A stretch of 64,000 bases of DNA from Chryseobacterium sp. CY350 (GCF_027945075.1 NZ_CP116034.1:1116001-1180000), one strand, 5' to 3'; positions 17,185 through 26,537 are shown, numbered from the stretch's first letter. Numbers and translations: made by a program. The notes: generated by a model from the sequence alone, not told the origin.

Positions 17185-17595
17185 CTACAGAGTTGGCATT
17201 TGTGAAATGTCGGTAAACATCACATTCCAACCATGCCCGTTGATGTCCCAAAAAGAATTTTGATACATCCACCCATGATCCTGCGCTTCCTCATGTTGAG
17301 TGGCTCCATTTGCCACTGCTGCATTCACAACGTTATCGACTTCCTCGCGGCTGCTCATACCGATTGCAACCAAAACCTGAGTAGTGTCGCCGTTCGGAAC
17401 GGGTCTTTCAGAAAAAGTCTGGAAGAATTCTTCCGTTAAAAACATAACAAACATATTTTCATTTAAATTAACACAAACAGCATTCTCGTTCGATATTTCT
17501 TCATTGATTCCAAATCCGAGATTCGTCCAGAATTCTTTTGTTTTCGAAATATCCTTTACAGGAAGATTTACATAAATATATTGTACATTCATCAT
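17185..17595 (-). CDS. VOC (glyoxalase/bleomycin-resistance fold) protein, 136 aa
   Basis: The start is placed at MMNVQYIYVNLPVKD (17595) because that is where VOC homology begins. A longer frame to 17679 adds residues unlike the family. It has one full module: YIYVNLPVKDISKTKEFW, then LGFGINEE, and ends NSFWDINGHGWNVMF. It is a paralogue of the frameshifted gene immediately upstream, with which it shares FWTKLGF-like, RP-x-x-NG and DHGWMYQ segments. Metal ligands are not all conserved. Enzymatic role unknown. Confidence 0.88.
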   Translation of the reverse strand: MMNVQYIYVNLPVKDISKTKEFWTNLGFGINEEISNENAVCVNLNENMFVMFLTEEFFQTFSERPVPNGDTTQVLVAIGMSSREEVDNVVNAAVANGATQHEEAQDHGWMYQNSFWDINGHGWNVMFTDISQMPTL

Positions 17596-17633
17596 ATTGA
17601 TTTTATTTGAGTTAGATTTTAATTGAATAGATA

Positions 17634-18042
17634 TTATTGTGAAGGAATTTGAGAAACATCTCCGTACATCACTTCCCACTGATGACCGTCGGGATCTGCG
17701 AATGCACTTTGATACATCCAGCCGTGATCTCTTGGCTCGCTGTATTTTGAGCCTCCATTTTCGGTCGCTGTTTGCATCATTTCATCGACTTCATCTCTAC
17801 AGTTAACGCCGATTGCTAAAAGAGTTTGTGGTTTTTCCGTTTGCAATCGGTCGGTCGGTGAATGTTTTGAAAAATTCTTCCTGAAGGAACATGGTGTATA
17901 TATGATTTTCTTTCATAACCACACAAATTGCTTTTTCATCAGAAAACTGTTCGTTGATAGAAAAGCCTAATTTCGTCCAGAATTCTCTTGTTTTCCGGAC
18001 ATCTTTTACGGGAAGATTGACATAAATATCTGTGATTTCCAT
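17634..18042 (-). pseudogene. VOC family protein gene broken by a frameshift
   Basis: Two overlapping frames make one VOC protein. The first part (18042 to about 17828) reads MEITDIYVNLPVKDVRKTRE ... TDRPIANGKTT, then runs into unrelated residues and a stop. The second part resumes as QTLLAIGVNCRDEVDE and ends DPDGHQWEVMYGDVSQIPSQ. The intact paralogue 38 bases downstream has NGDTTQVLVAIG at this point. Aligned with it, the break is best explained by loss of two bases (one CA) in an ACCACA(CA)AAC run near 17829-17834. It may be a real pseudogene, a phase-variable site or a sequencing error. Confidence 0.85.
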
Positions 18043-18117
18043 TTTGGAATTTTAAAGATTAGCTTATAACCAAAATTACCAAGTCAAAATGAAAATCTAC
18101 TTGCCATAAGACAAGAT

Positions 18118-18708
18118 TTATACTTTTCTGGAATGAGAAACCAGTTCTTTGCGGATTCTGCTCAGTGAAGTATCTGTAATACCCAGATAAGAAGCGATTT
18201 GCTTTAAAGGGGCAAATTGTATAACATGCGGTTTATGTTGTAAAAGATTGAGGTATCTTTTGGTAGCCGAGAGTGTAAACATCTCCACAGACCTCTGTTT
18301 ATAGGTGAAAAGTTCGTTTGACATCCAGGCTCTTCCCCATTCGCTGAGATTTTGTATTTTGTGATATAAATTCTGGAAAGTATCAAAATCAATTTTTTGA
18401 CAAACGCAATCGGTGATGCAGACGATATTTTCCTGTGTTGGAATTCTCTGAAAAAGTGACGACACCTCGATAATAATTTCATTTTCAACAAAAAAATGTG
18501 TGGTTACATCATTACCATTAAAATCATTAACAAACGACCTTGCCAGACCTTTTTCTAAAATAAAATATTCGTTCGCCGTTTTACCTTCTTCGAGAATAAA
18601 ATCTCCTTTCCTGAAAACCACTTTTTCGTGAGCCAGAAAGATTTCGGCAAGCTCTTCTTCAAAGAAAAAGGGAAAATCTGAGTATACTTCAAAGACTTTA
18701 TTGCTCAT
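18118..18708 (-). CDS. Crp/Fnr family transcriptional regulator
   Basis: 196 residues. Residues 20-130 form a cyclic-nucleotide-binding-type beta roll (FRKGDFILEEGKTANEYFIL, then GNDVTTHFFVENEIIIE). A C-terminal helix-turn-helix reads LKQIASYLGITDTSLSRIRKEL, about 167-188. There are no Fnr-type cysteine cluster residues at the N-terminus, and the RxS-type phosphate-binding motif of cAMP receptors is not obvious, so the effector is unknown. It is the first gene of the leftward VOC/SRPBCC/DinB/SDR series, 75 bases ahead of the broken VOC gene, and may control it. Confidence 0.88.
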   Translation of the reverse strand: MSNKVFEVYSDFPFFFEEELAEIFLAHEKVVFRKGDFILEEGKTANEYFILEKGLARSFVNDFNGNDVTTHFFVENEIIIEVSSLFQRIPTQENIVCITDCVCQKIDFDTFQNLYHKIQNLSEWGRAWMSNELFTYKQRSVEMFTLSATKRYLNLLQHKPHVIQFAPLKQIASYLGITDTSLSRIRKELVSHSRKV

Positions 18709-18932
18709 GGACAGGATTTTTGCGTTAATGTTTTAAAATTAAAGCTTTTATTGGAATTTTAAACAGAAATTTTTCACATTGATTAGGATTTTCTAATCTT
18801 AAATTTTTAAATCATTTTTGTTATCCGATGATAGTTAAGAAGAATTTTTAAATCATTTAAATTTTACAGGAATGGAAAACTTTATTTGATTTAAATTCTA
18901 AACCTCCAATTATTTTAAATTCAATTTAAAAA

Positions 18933-20144
18933 TTAAAACAAAGAAAGCTGAATTGGTTTTGGTTTAGAAGGTTTTTCCGCGTCTCCGGATACAGTTTTTC
19001 CACCAAACCTCCACGAGTTCTGACGTTCTTCTTCAATGACATCATTGATATCGAAATTAGGTTTAAAATTTTTCTCGGCCTCCGCAATAATGGTATGAAG
19101 CTTATTGACTGACTGTAATTTATCTGAATTTCCCAGCTTAGATTTTTCAATTCCTTTCTGTAAAATAGAAATCGTGTCATCATAAACGTTGATCGGAACC
19201 GGAAAAGGATGGCCGTCTTTTCCGCCATGTGCAAAGGAAAATCTCGCTGGATCTCTAAATCTGGACGGCGCACCATGAATGACCTCGCTCACCAAAGCCA
19301 GACTTTGCAACGTTCGCGGACCAACACCTTTTAACAAAAGCAATTCCTCAAAATTTTCGGGTTGATTTTCTCTGGTCATGTACAAAAGTGTACCCAGTTT
19401 TTTCAGATCAACATCAGAAGCGCGCACGTCGTGATGAGCCGGCAAAATAAGATTCGCAAAATCCTGCATGATTTTCTCTGAGTTGGTATGAGAAATTTCC
19501 AGAATCCCTTTTCGGCTGTCCTTGGCTTCGTGGGCTGTTAAATTTAAAATATTTCCGCGATTGATCCCCTGAATACCTTTGTGCGGTTCGTCGACAAATG
19601 ATTCCATATTTTCTGAATGCCAATGGTAACGTCTTGCCGTTCCGTCAGCATCATTCATTCCTTGTTGCACGACAGCCCAATTGCCTTCATCGGAAACTAT
19701 AAAATTGTGCAGATACAACTGATAACCATCCTGAATCGCCGTATTGTCAACCTTTGCAGAAAGTTTACTTGCCCGAACCAATTCAGTTCCATTTAAACCC
19801 GTTTTGTCGGCGATAAGGAGAAGTTCATTCGGGGTTTCTTTGGAAAACCTACCTTTTCCGCCACAGATATAAATTCCGAGTTCTTTAGAATTGGGATTGA
19901 TGCTGCGTTTCAAAGAGCCCATTACTGAGGTAGTTATTCCTGAAGAATGCCAATCCATCCCCATCACTGCACCGAAACTCTGAAACCAAAACGGATCTGC
20001 CAATCTTCTTAGAACTTCATTTTTTCCGTAATCAGCCAACATCACTTCTACAATTGAAAGCCCAAGCGTGGCCATTCTTTCGTAGAGCCAAGGCGGTACT
20101 TTGCCGTAATGTAGAGGTAATGTTGCGGTTCCGGAGCGTTTCAT
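18933..20144 (-). CDS. DUF763 domain-containing protein
   Basis: 403 residues. The start MKRSGTATLPLHYGKVPPWLYERM and the later GAVMGMDWHSSGITT and YHWHSE segments are typical of DUF763. A helix-hairpin-helix-like motif LLLLKGVGPRTLQSLALVSE (about 268-287) is followed by FSFAHGGKDGHPFPVP. The family is widespread in archaea and patchy in bacteria. HhH motifs suggest contact with nucleic acid, but no activity is established to my knowledge. The C-terminal 60 residues are charged and low in conservation signs. Monocistronic. Confidence 0.85.
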   Translation of the reverse strand: MKRSGTATLPLHYGKVPPWLYERMATLGLSIVEVMLADYGKNEVLRRLADPFWFQSFGAVMGMDWHSSGITTSVMGSLKRSINPNSKELGIYICGGKGRFSKETPNELLLIADKTGLNGTELVRASKLSAKVDNTAIQDGYQLYLHNFIVSDEGNWAVVQQGMNDADGTARRYHWHSENMESFVDEPHKGIQGINRGNILNLTAHEAKDSRKGILEISHTNSEKIMQDFANLILPAHHDVRASDVDLKKLGTLLYMTRENQPENFEELLLLKGVGPRTLQSLALVSEVIHGAPSRFRDPARFSFAHGGKDGHPFPVPINVYDDTISILQKGIEKSKLGNSDKLQSVNKLHTIIAEAEKNFKPNFDINDVIEEERQNSWRFGGKTVSGDAEKPSKPKPIQLSLF

Positions 20145-20423
20145 AATGTAAAGATAGCTTTAATTCTAAGTAATTTTGATGACTTGACGCAGTTTTTAAG
20201 AACACGAAATTCCGCAAATTATTTTCACAATTCCATTAAAATAATAATATATCTTTCGGCTAAAGCCATTAGATTTCTTCTTTAAAAAAACGGGCTAAAG
20301 TCCGTTCCTATTGATAAAAAATATGCATATTTGTTTAAGACATTTCTACTGTTTTATGATTATAATTAACAAAAAACCCTGCAAAAAAATTCACAAGGTA
20401 ATATTTCAATATTTATTTAAACT
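20145..20423. other. Intergenic region with GGCTAAAGCC-type palindromes
   Basis: CGGCTAAAGCC at 20257-20267 (core palindrome GGCTAAAGCC) and ACGGGCTAAAGTCCGT at 20290-20305 (near-palindrome) lie about 25 bases apart. From general knowledge, (A)CGGGCTAAAGCCCG-type units are frequent between genes in Bacteroidota. No gene is visible. Confidence 0.6.
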
Positions 20424-21302
20424 TTAATGTTTAATAATTTCTTTCACAATTCCGCCTTGCGGTTCTCTTACGGTTTGGGTAAAAATAAATGCTTTCGGAT
20501 CGATTGCCCGAACGATATTCTGCAACTTTCTCACCTCCAATCGAGTTACAATGGTAAAAATAATATCGGCATCGGAGCTTTGTTCAAAAGATTCTTTCAT
20601 AAATCCTCGCTCGCCTTTATACACTGTAATTCCTCTGTTCATCGTTAAAACTAAAGCTTTTTTAATTTCTTCACTGTTTCCTGAAACGATGGTTACGCCA
20701 GTGTAAGCTTCAATTCCTTCGATCACGTATTTTGTGATCTGACTTGCAACCAGATACGTCACAATCGCATATAAAGCCGTGTCCACTTTCAAGAATTTTG
20801 CAGCAATAATGAAGATAATGACATTCATTCCTAAAATGATTTCGGTTATACTGAAACTGCATTTCTTGAAAGTTAATAATGCTAAAACTTCCATTCCATC
20901 AAAAGTTCCGCCACCACGCATGGAAAGTCCTATTCCGATTCCCAAAAAGAAACCGCCGAACATCGCAACCAAAAGTTTGTCATGCGTGAGTTCAGGAAAA
21001 GGCACAAAATACATTGTCAGCGCAATTAAAAGAATCGTAAGACTGCTTCTGATCGCAAAATGTTTTCCGATCTGAAAATAAGCAAGAACGATAAAAGGAA
21101 TATTTAAAATAAACAACGTTATGCCTAAATTCCAATGATAGACTTCGTATAATAAAAGTGAAATTCCGGTAACGCCGCCGTCTAAAAAGTGATTGGGAAC
21201 GAGAAAAGATTTTAACGCAAAACTTGCAGAAATTACTCCTAATACCAAATAAATAATATCTGAAATAGTAAATAAGGGGCCATGTTTGGTTGCTGAGCTC
21301 AT
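20424..21302 (-). CDS. YitT family membrane protein (DUF161 plus DUF2179)
   Basis: 292 residues. Five to six hydrophobic helices span residues 12-200, including FLVPNHFLDGGVTGISLLLY and FFLGIGIGLSMRGGGTFDGM, both hallmarks of the YitT family. A soluble C-terminal DUF2179 domain (about 210-285) has GITVYKGERGFM and a PKAFIFTQTVREPQGG end. The transported molecule is unknown. It starts 7 bases after the HD-domain gene stop, so the two are one transcript. Confidence 0.92.
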   Translation of the reverse strand: MSSATKHGPLFTISDIIYLVLGVISASFALKSFLVPNHFLDGGVTGISLLLYEVYHWNLGITLFILNIPFIVLAYFQIGKHFAIRSSLTILLIALTMYFVPFPELTHDKLLVAMFGGFFLGIGIGLSMRGGGTFDGMEVLALLTFKKCSFSITEIILGMNVIIFIIAAKFLKVDTALYAIVTYLVASQITKYVIEGIEAYTGVTIVSGNSEEIKKALVLTMNRGITVYKGERGFMKESFEQSSDADIIFTIVTRLEVRKLQNIVRAIDPKAFIFTQTVREPQGGIVKEIIKH

Positions 21303-21309
21303 AAAATGA

Positions 21310-21894
21310 TCAGTAGTTTTTTAGTTTTGTTTTAATAATGTTCAGATTTTCCTGTTTTTTCTGATCGCGGCTTTTGATGGCCGTTTCTGTAAAATAATGA
21401 TGACTTTCCAGGAATTTTTCCTGCAGCAAATTCCAGTCACGCTCAGAATTAACGATTCCGAACATAGATAGTTCTTCGAATAATTTATCTCCGATCACAA
21501 AAAAATCATCTCTGCCGAGATAATCCAGATCTGCATCAGCCAATATCTGTTCTAAATGATTATACGGCGTCTGCGGAATTTTTGTCGCCATGATCATTCC
21601 TTTTATTTTCTCAGTCTGTTCCTGAGAATATCCGTACTCGGAAAGATATTCTTCAGCGATTTCGCATGATTTTGCCTCATGCTCTTTTGAACCATACAAA
21701 AATCCGGTATCATGAAATAATGCCGCCGTTTTTAGCAAAACTAAATCTTCATCATTAACTTTTTCTGATTTTGCAATTTTTTCGACAGAATCGATCACGT
21801 CTTTCACATGCATTACGCTGTGATATGACAAATGCTCCGGAAGGTGTTCCTTCAGCCGTTTTAATATTATGGTATTTAATTTTTCGTATTCCAT
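21310..21894 (-). CDS. HD-domain phosphohydrolase
   Basis: 194 residues with the HD metal signature: His29 in HSVMHVKDV, His61-Asp62 in AALFHDTGFLYG, and a later Asp in ILADADLDYLGRDDF. The arrangement H...HD...D fits a divalent-metal phosphohydrolase acting on a nucleotide or nucleotide-like substrate. The substrate cannot be read from sequence. It heads a two-gene unit with the YitT gene, suggesting a membrane-linked or stress-related role. Two adenylate cyclase genes lie upstream, but across a gap holding repeats. Confidence 0.85.
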   Translation of the reverse strand: MEYEKLNTIILKRLKEHLPEHLSYHSVMHVKDVIDSVEKIAKSEKVNDEDLVLLKTAALFHDTGFLYGSKEHEAKSCEIAEEYLSEYGYSQEQTEKIKGMIMATKIPQTPYNHLEQILADADLDYLGRDDFFVIGDKLFEELSMFGIVNSERDWNLLQEKFLESHHYFTETAIKSRDQKKQENLNIIKTKLKNY

Positions 21895-21928
21895 ATTTAA
21901 AATAGAAAATGTTTTTTTTGTTTATTTA

Positions 21929-22006
21929 AACGCAAAGTTCGCAAAGATTTTTTTTAAAATTCTTGAAAATATTTTTTGTTCGCAAAGGCGTTTCACTCAG
22001 CAAAGA
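21929..22006. repeat. Dispersed intergenic repeat, copy 2
   Basis: AACGCAAAGTTCGCAAAGAT ... TTCGCAAAGGCGTTTCACTC then AGCAAAGA. It matches copy 1 at 7701-7779 in order and spacing, with scattered differences. Confidence 0.7.
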
Positions 22007-22068
22007 TTTTTATCACTCTTTTTATATCGTAATTCAAACTAAAAATAAACCTTTTGTTACTTTTGTGG

Positions 22069-24117
22069 TTAAATATCCTTAGTTTCAATTGCAAAATACA
22101 TATCCATTTCGCCTTTACCTTTGGTGTGAATTTTACCCCTGTATTCGCAATGCACTTTATTTTTCACCAATTGATACGTTGATTCTGAAATATTTATTTT
22201 ACCTTTTTCACTGTTCTGCTCCATTCTGGCTGCCGTGTTTACAGTATCGCCCCAAATATCGTAAGCGAACTTTTTAACACCGACAATTCCTGCAATCAAA
22301 GAACCTGAATTGATCCCGATTCTGATATCAAGAGCTTCCGGATGTGTCTTTTTCCTTTCTTCAATAAAATTAATGATATCTAAAGCAACCAAAACCGTTT
22401 GATGCGCGTGATTCTCATTTTTAATTGGAAGTCCACAAACAGCCAAATATGCATCACCAATCGTTTTTATTTTTTCTAAACCATGCTTTTCCATGATCAT
22501 ATCAAATGCGGTAAAACATTCGTTGAGCTCAACCAACATTTTCTCGGCACCCATTTTCTCTGAACTCTGGGTAAAATTAACAAAATCAGTAAACAAAACA
22601 CTTACTTCGTCATAATATTTGGCTTCAGACGAACCATTTTCCTTTAATTCCTCGGCAACCTCGTGCGGAAGAATATTAAGCAGTAAATTTTCTGTTTTCT
22701 GTTTTTCTTTTTGAAGCTCAAAGGTGCGTTCGTCAACCTGTTTTTCAAGCAGATCATTTTGATCCTGAAGAATCTGCTGTTTTTCCTGTTCTTGTTTTAA
22801 ATTAATATCAGAGAGCCGGTTGACTTCATCCAACTGTTTAACCAGACTTAAATTGGTTGAAGCAAATTGCCAACCCAAATACGCAGAAATTGAAATTGGA
22901 AAACTGATGAAAATTAAGATCAGCACATAACCGATAAAATCGTCTCCCATTTCCTCACTTATCTGAATTGTATTCAGTTTATTTAAAAATATAAAAATGA
23001 TAACCAGTACAATAAAAAGGAAGAAGACCAACACTCCACCTCCCACGATAAAGGCAGATTTCTCTCTTCTAATCATCGCTCTGACGATTAAATAAAAAGA
23101 TTCAAAAGCTACAAAAGAAAGGTAGAAAAATGCTAAACTTGCGGCAGAAGGAACATTGAAATAATAGATTACAAAAAGTAGAGCTGAGATGATCAGCATT
23201 ACTTTCAGCCTTATTTTTGTTCTGCCGAATAACGTATTGACAAAGCCTGTGAGTGAGGTTGCAAATGCCATCAATGCAAGAAAAGAGAGAAAAGTGTAAG
23301 AATCGAGATCCAGCGGATCACGCATTTCTGAAAAAAGCAGTACCAGGTAGCTCATCAAAGAAATCGAAAAATTGTAGGTAGAGAAATACAGATTGTAAAT
23401 TGCTTTTCTGTAAAAAATAAACAACAATAGATGAATAAATCCTAACGCGCCAAAAATTCCGCAAAACAGCATAGTGTAAAAGTTGAAATACTGCACCATT
23501 TCTGTTTTAGATCTAATCAATTCATTAGCTGACACAATCTCTACACTTATTGCAAAAGGACTCAAATTGACGGTCTTTTTTTTGCTTCCAACTACAGGTA
23601 AAAATCTGATAGCTAAAACATTTACTTTGGTATTGTCTAAGGTAAATAATTCCGGAATTCTGTTTTTTATTCTAAATTCTCTTGTTTTTTCGTTCCCAAT
23701 TTTACCGATGCTTTCAATTTTTTTCCCGTTAAGGTAAATCTCGGAAGCACCAAGCTGAGTAACATCAAAACATAAAGACTCGTTTATAGATGCAGAATCT
23801 ATTTTAAAATAGTACCGAACCCAGTAAATTTGCTCTTTTTTTGAATTATTTTTAGAGTTATAATTGACAGGATTCCACGAATAAACTTTTTTAGAATTAA
23901 AGCTTACATGTTTCCATGCAGAATCGTCAAATTGAGGTAAAGCAAAATCAGGATTATCGCCAGCGAAAAATTTGCTGGCTTCATCTATTTTTGCGCCGTT
24001 TTTAATTTCTTTGTGAGTCAGAATCCGAGGCTTTTCAGCAGAATTCTGTGCAAAACAAAATGTTTGCAAGAGAATAAATACAGAAAATAAAAACTTGAAG
24101 AGTAGATTTTTTTTCAT
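22069..24117 (-). CDS. Membrane adenylate cyclase with 7TMR-DISM-like sensor region
   Basis: 682 residues. Order: signal peptide (1-23); an extracytoplasmic jelly-roll-like domain with FDVTQLGASEIYLNGKKI (about 30-195); about seven hydrophobic helices (205-415); a coiled coil (420-475); and a class III cyclase domain (about 480-680). The metal Asp residues are in VLFTDFVNFT and TIGDAYLAV. The Lys of GLEKIKTIG and the Asp of YDIWGD are the adenine-selecting pair, and VNTAARM carries the transition-state Asn and Arg. ATP is thus the predicted substrate. It starts 13 bases after the TPR cyclase stop, so the two are cotranscribed. Confidence 0.92.
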   Translation of the reverse strand: MKKNLLFKFLFSVFILLQTFCFAQNSAEKPRILTHKEIKNGAKIDEASKFFAGDNPDFALPQFDDSAWKHVSFNSKKVYSWNPVNYNSKNNSKKEQIYWVRYYFKIDSASINESLCFDVTQLGASEIYLNGKKIESIGKIGNEKTREFRIKNRIPELFTLDNTKVNVLAIRFLPVVGSKKKTVNLSPFAISVEIVSANELIRSKTEMVQYFNFYTMLFCGIFGALGFIHLLLFIFYRKAIYNLYFSTYNFSISLMSYLVLLFSEMRDPLDLDSYTFLSFLALMAFATSLTGFVNTLFGRTKIRLKVMLIISALLFVIYYFNVPSAASLAFFYLSFVAFESFYLIVRAMIRREKSAFIVGGGVLVFFLFIVLVIIFIFLNKLNTIQISEEMGDDFIGYVLILIFISFPISISAYLGWQFASTNLSLVKQLDEVNRLSDINLKQEQEKQQILQDQNDLLEKQVDERTFELQKEKQKTENLLLNILPHEVAEELKENGSSEAKYYDEVSVLFTDFVNFTQSSEKMGAEKMLVELNECFTAFDMIMEKHGLEKIKTIGDAYLAVCGLPIKNENHAHQTVLVALDIINFIEERKKTHPEALDIRIGINSGSLIAGIVGVKKFAYDIWGDTVNTAARMEQNSEKGKINISESTYQLVKNKVHCEYRGKIHTKGKGEMDMYFAIETKDI

Positions 24118-24130
24118 TGATAAAATTAAT

Positions 24131-26473
24131 TTAAGCCTGATTTACAAAATACATCTCCATTGCACCTTTACCCTTAGTTTCTATTTTTCCGCGAGACTCA
24201 AAGGTAAAATCTTCTTTTATTAACCGATATGTTGCCTCAGAAATATTCACCTTTCCTGGTTTGCTATTCTGCTCCATTCTTGCAGCCGTATTTACCGTAT
24301 CTCCCCAAATATCATAGGCGAATTTTTTCACCCCTACAATTCCGGCGATTACAGGACCTGAGTGAATTCCAATCCTAATATCCAAAGCATTTGGATTTTC
24401 CTGTTTCCGCTGTTGAATATAAGAAAGAATTTCCAAACTTGCACTCACCGCGTTTTTTGCGTGCTTCCCATTAGAAAGCGGCAAACCGCTCACTGCCAAA
24501 TATGCATCACCAATGGTTTTTATTTTTTCCAGTCCATATTTATCCATGATCCTGTCGAATTCTGTAAAACAGACATTCAGTTCATTCAGCACTTCCTGAA
24601 CGCCAGTTCGTTCAGAATTTGCCGTAAAGTTGACAAAATCTGTAAACAAAACCGATACTTCATCGAAATGTTTTGCACTAGTTTTTCCTTTTTCCTTCAA
24701 TTCTTCAGCAATTTCGTGAGGCAGAATATTTAAAAGAAGATTATCAGATTTTAGTTTCTCCTCGGCAATTTTTCTGTTATCTTTTCTTTTCTGATTGTAT
24801 GAAAATACCGCAAAACCTAATAATAGAAGTGAAAGTCCTGCTCCCACAGCCCACATATTTTTCTGGTTTTTAGAACTTTCCAAATCTGCTTTTGCAACAG
24901 CGTCTTTTTTTTCCTGATTGATTCTGGCAATATTTTTTTCCTGAGAATATTTTAAAGCTACAGCTTTTTGCTCTTCATCAAATTTAAACTGAATTTCCTT
25001 TCTTTTTAAATCTTCTTCCAGAGCCAATCTTTTTCGTTCTTCCTCGGTTTTTGCTGCGGCATGTTTTTTCTCATATTCAAATCGGAGTGCTTTTAGTTCT
25101 ATTTCTTTTTGTAGCTGAATCCGTTTGGTTTCTTCAACTAGCTGAATTCTAAGTCTTTCATCATTAAGTTGCTGTTCTCCCTGAACCTCGGATAATGCTT
25201 TTATTTTTTCAACGCTGTAAGACTTCTCTTGCTGCTTCATCGTCTTATCTAAGTAATAATAAGCCTTATCATAATCGCCCAACATTCCGTAAGCATCTGC
25301 CAGAATATTATAATTGTGCAAAAGCAATCCTGAGCTCACGTTATCTTTTTTCAGCTCAATTTTTTCAAAGTTATCAGATAATTCTTTAGTTATATTTTGA
25401 AGCTCCTTGTATTTGGCCGGATCTGTTTTTATATTCAGACTGTCCTTTTGCATCAAAATTTTAAACTTAATTGTTCCTAAATAGGCTTTATTGTAAAGAT
25501 TTGTTTGAGAAGAATCCGGAACAATATTTATGGCTTTCAGGATATAATCTTTAGAATCAGAAAACTTTTTTTCTTCAAATGCAATATGAGATAAAAGATT
25601 GTAGGACGTGGAAAGTGCTGAAACATTATCTTGTGTTTTAAAATAATTGATAGCTTCCTGCGCATTCTTTTTAGCTTCATCAAAATCCTTCAACTTCATA
25701 TAATTGGCGCCCAATGTATTTTTGATTGCATAAATGTAGCTTTCTTTCCCTTTTTGCTTTTCATAAAGCTGTATCGCCTTTTCATAATGGCTGATACTTT
25801 TCTTATTAAATCCTACACCCCAATATATAATTCCCAACTGAGTATGAACGTCTGCTAACTTTTCTGGAAATTCTTTTTCGGTAAATTTTAGATATTCATT
25901 AGTAATGTTGAATGTATTTGCGTAGTCATTTTTTGTGTAATAATATAATGATATCAACGAATTGTAGTTCTCATCAATTTTTTGTTTGTTGACTTTTTCA
26001 CCATTTTTATAAAGCGAAATATTCCTGTTAAAAAAAAATATTGATTTCGAATAATTTTCATTGCTATACTGCAAAATCGCACCAATATTATTGAGACGAA
26101 CTTTATTTTCTAAAGTCAGATCTTTATAGTATTTCTCTGCTTTTTCGAAATGTAAAAATGCTGAACCTTTCTGATTAAGAGTATGATAATTTGCAACTAA
26201 ATTTAATTCTATATTTCCGATTTTGGCGCGATCATTCATTCTCTCATAGAATGGCAGCATCTTATTCGTATATACAATGACACTGTCAAATTTTTTTTCA
26301 TTTAAATACGCTGCAATTATTTTTCTACGAACTTCCTGTTTTTCCTCTTCGTCAGAATTTTCCGCCAGCTTATTTTTCAATTCCAAAATCTCTTTAGAAT
26401 CTTGTGCTTTTACAAAACTAACTCCCGAAAACAGAGAAACGAAAATTAAAAAAGAGGTAAATATATTTTTCAA
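24131..26473 (-). CDS. Adenylate cyclase with TPR sensor region
   Basis: 780 residues. A signal peptide (1-23) is followed by tetratricopeptide-like helical repeats (about 40-420), a long charged coiled coil rich in Glu, Lys and Arg (425-540), one membrane helix (MWAVGAGLSLLLLGFAVFSY, about 541-560) and a class III cyclase domain (about 590-778). The catalytic set is complete: FTDF and TIGDAYLAVSG for metals, EKIKTIG and YDIWGD for adenine choice, VNTAARM for catalysis. The sensor part probably faces the periplasm. It is the first gene of a two-cyclase operon. Confidence 0.93.
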   Translation of the reverse strand: MKNIFTSFLIFVSLFSGVSFVKAQDSKEILELKNKLAENSDEEEKQEVRRKIIAAYLNEKKFDSVIVYTNKMLPFYERMNDRAKIGNIELNLVANYHTLNQKGSAFLHFEKAEKYYKDLTLENKVRLNNIGAILQYSNENYSKSIFFFNRNISLYKNGEKVNKQKIDENYNSLISLYYYTKNDYANTFNITNEYLKFTEKEFPEKLADVHTQLGIIYWGVGFNKKSISHYEKAIQLYEKQKGKESYIYAIKNTLGANYMKLKDFDEAKKNAQEAINYFKTQDNVSALSTSYNLLSHIAFEEKKFSDSKDYILKAINIVPDSSQTNLYNKAYLGTIKFKILMQKDSLNIKTDPAKYKELQNITKELSDNFEKIELKKDNVSSGLLLHNYNILADAYGMLGDYDKAYYYLDKTMKQQEKSYSVEKIKALSEVQGEQQLNDERLRIQLVEETKRIQLQKEIELKALRFEYEKKHAAAKTEEERKRLALEEDLKRKEIQFKFDEEQKAVALKYSQEKNIARINQEKKDAVAKADLESSKNQKNMWAVGAGLSLLLLGFAVFSYNQKRKDNRKIAEEKLKSDNLLLNILPHEIAEELKEKGKTSAKHFDEVSVLFTDFVNFTANSERTGVQEVLNELNVCFTEFDRIMDKYGLEKIKTIGDAYLAVSGLPLSNGKHAKNAVSASLEILSYIQQRKQENPNALDIRIGIHSGPVIAGIVGVKKFAYDIWGDTVNTAARMEQNSKPGKVNISEATYRLIKEDFTFESRGKIETKGKGAMEMYFVNQA

Positions 26474-26509
26474 TGACTAATAGTTACGTTGGTGCACAAA
26501 AATAAAAAA

Positions 26510-26537
26510 ATCATTCTGTTAAACAACAGAATGATTC
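26510..26537 (-). terminator. tpx terminator
   Basis: A perfect 12-bp stem AATCATTCTGTT / AACAGAATGATT with loop AAAC. TTTTTTTATTTTTG follows on the minus strand. It separates tpx from the cyclase operon. Confidence 0.9.

Noticed and set aside
20032..20217. Small minus-strand ORF overlapping the DUF763 start
   Set aside because: It is in another frame of DUF763 codons and its extra upstream part has no support.
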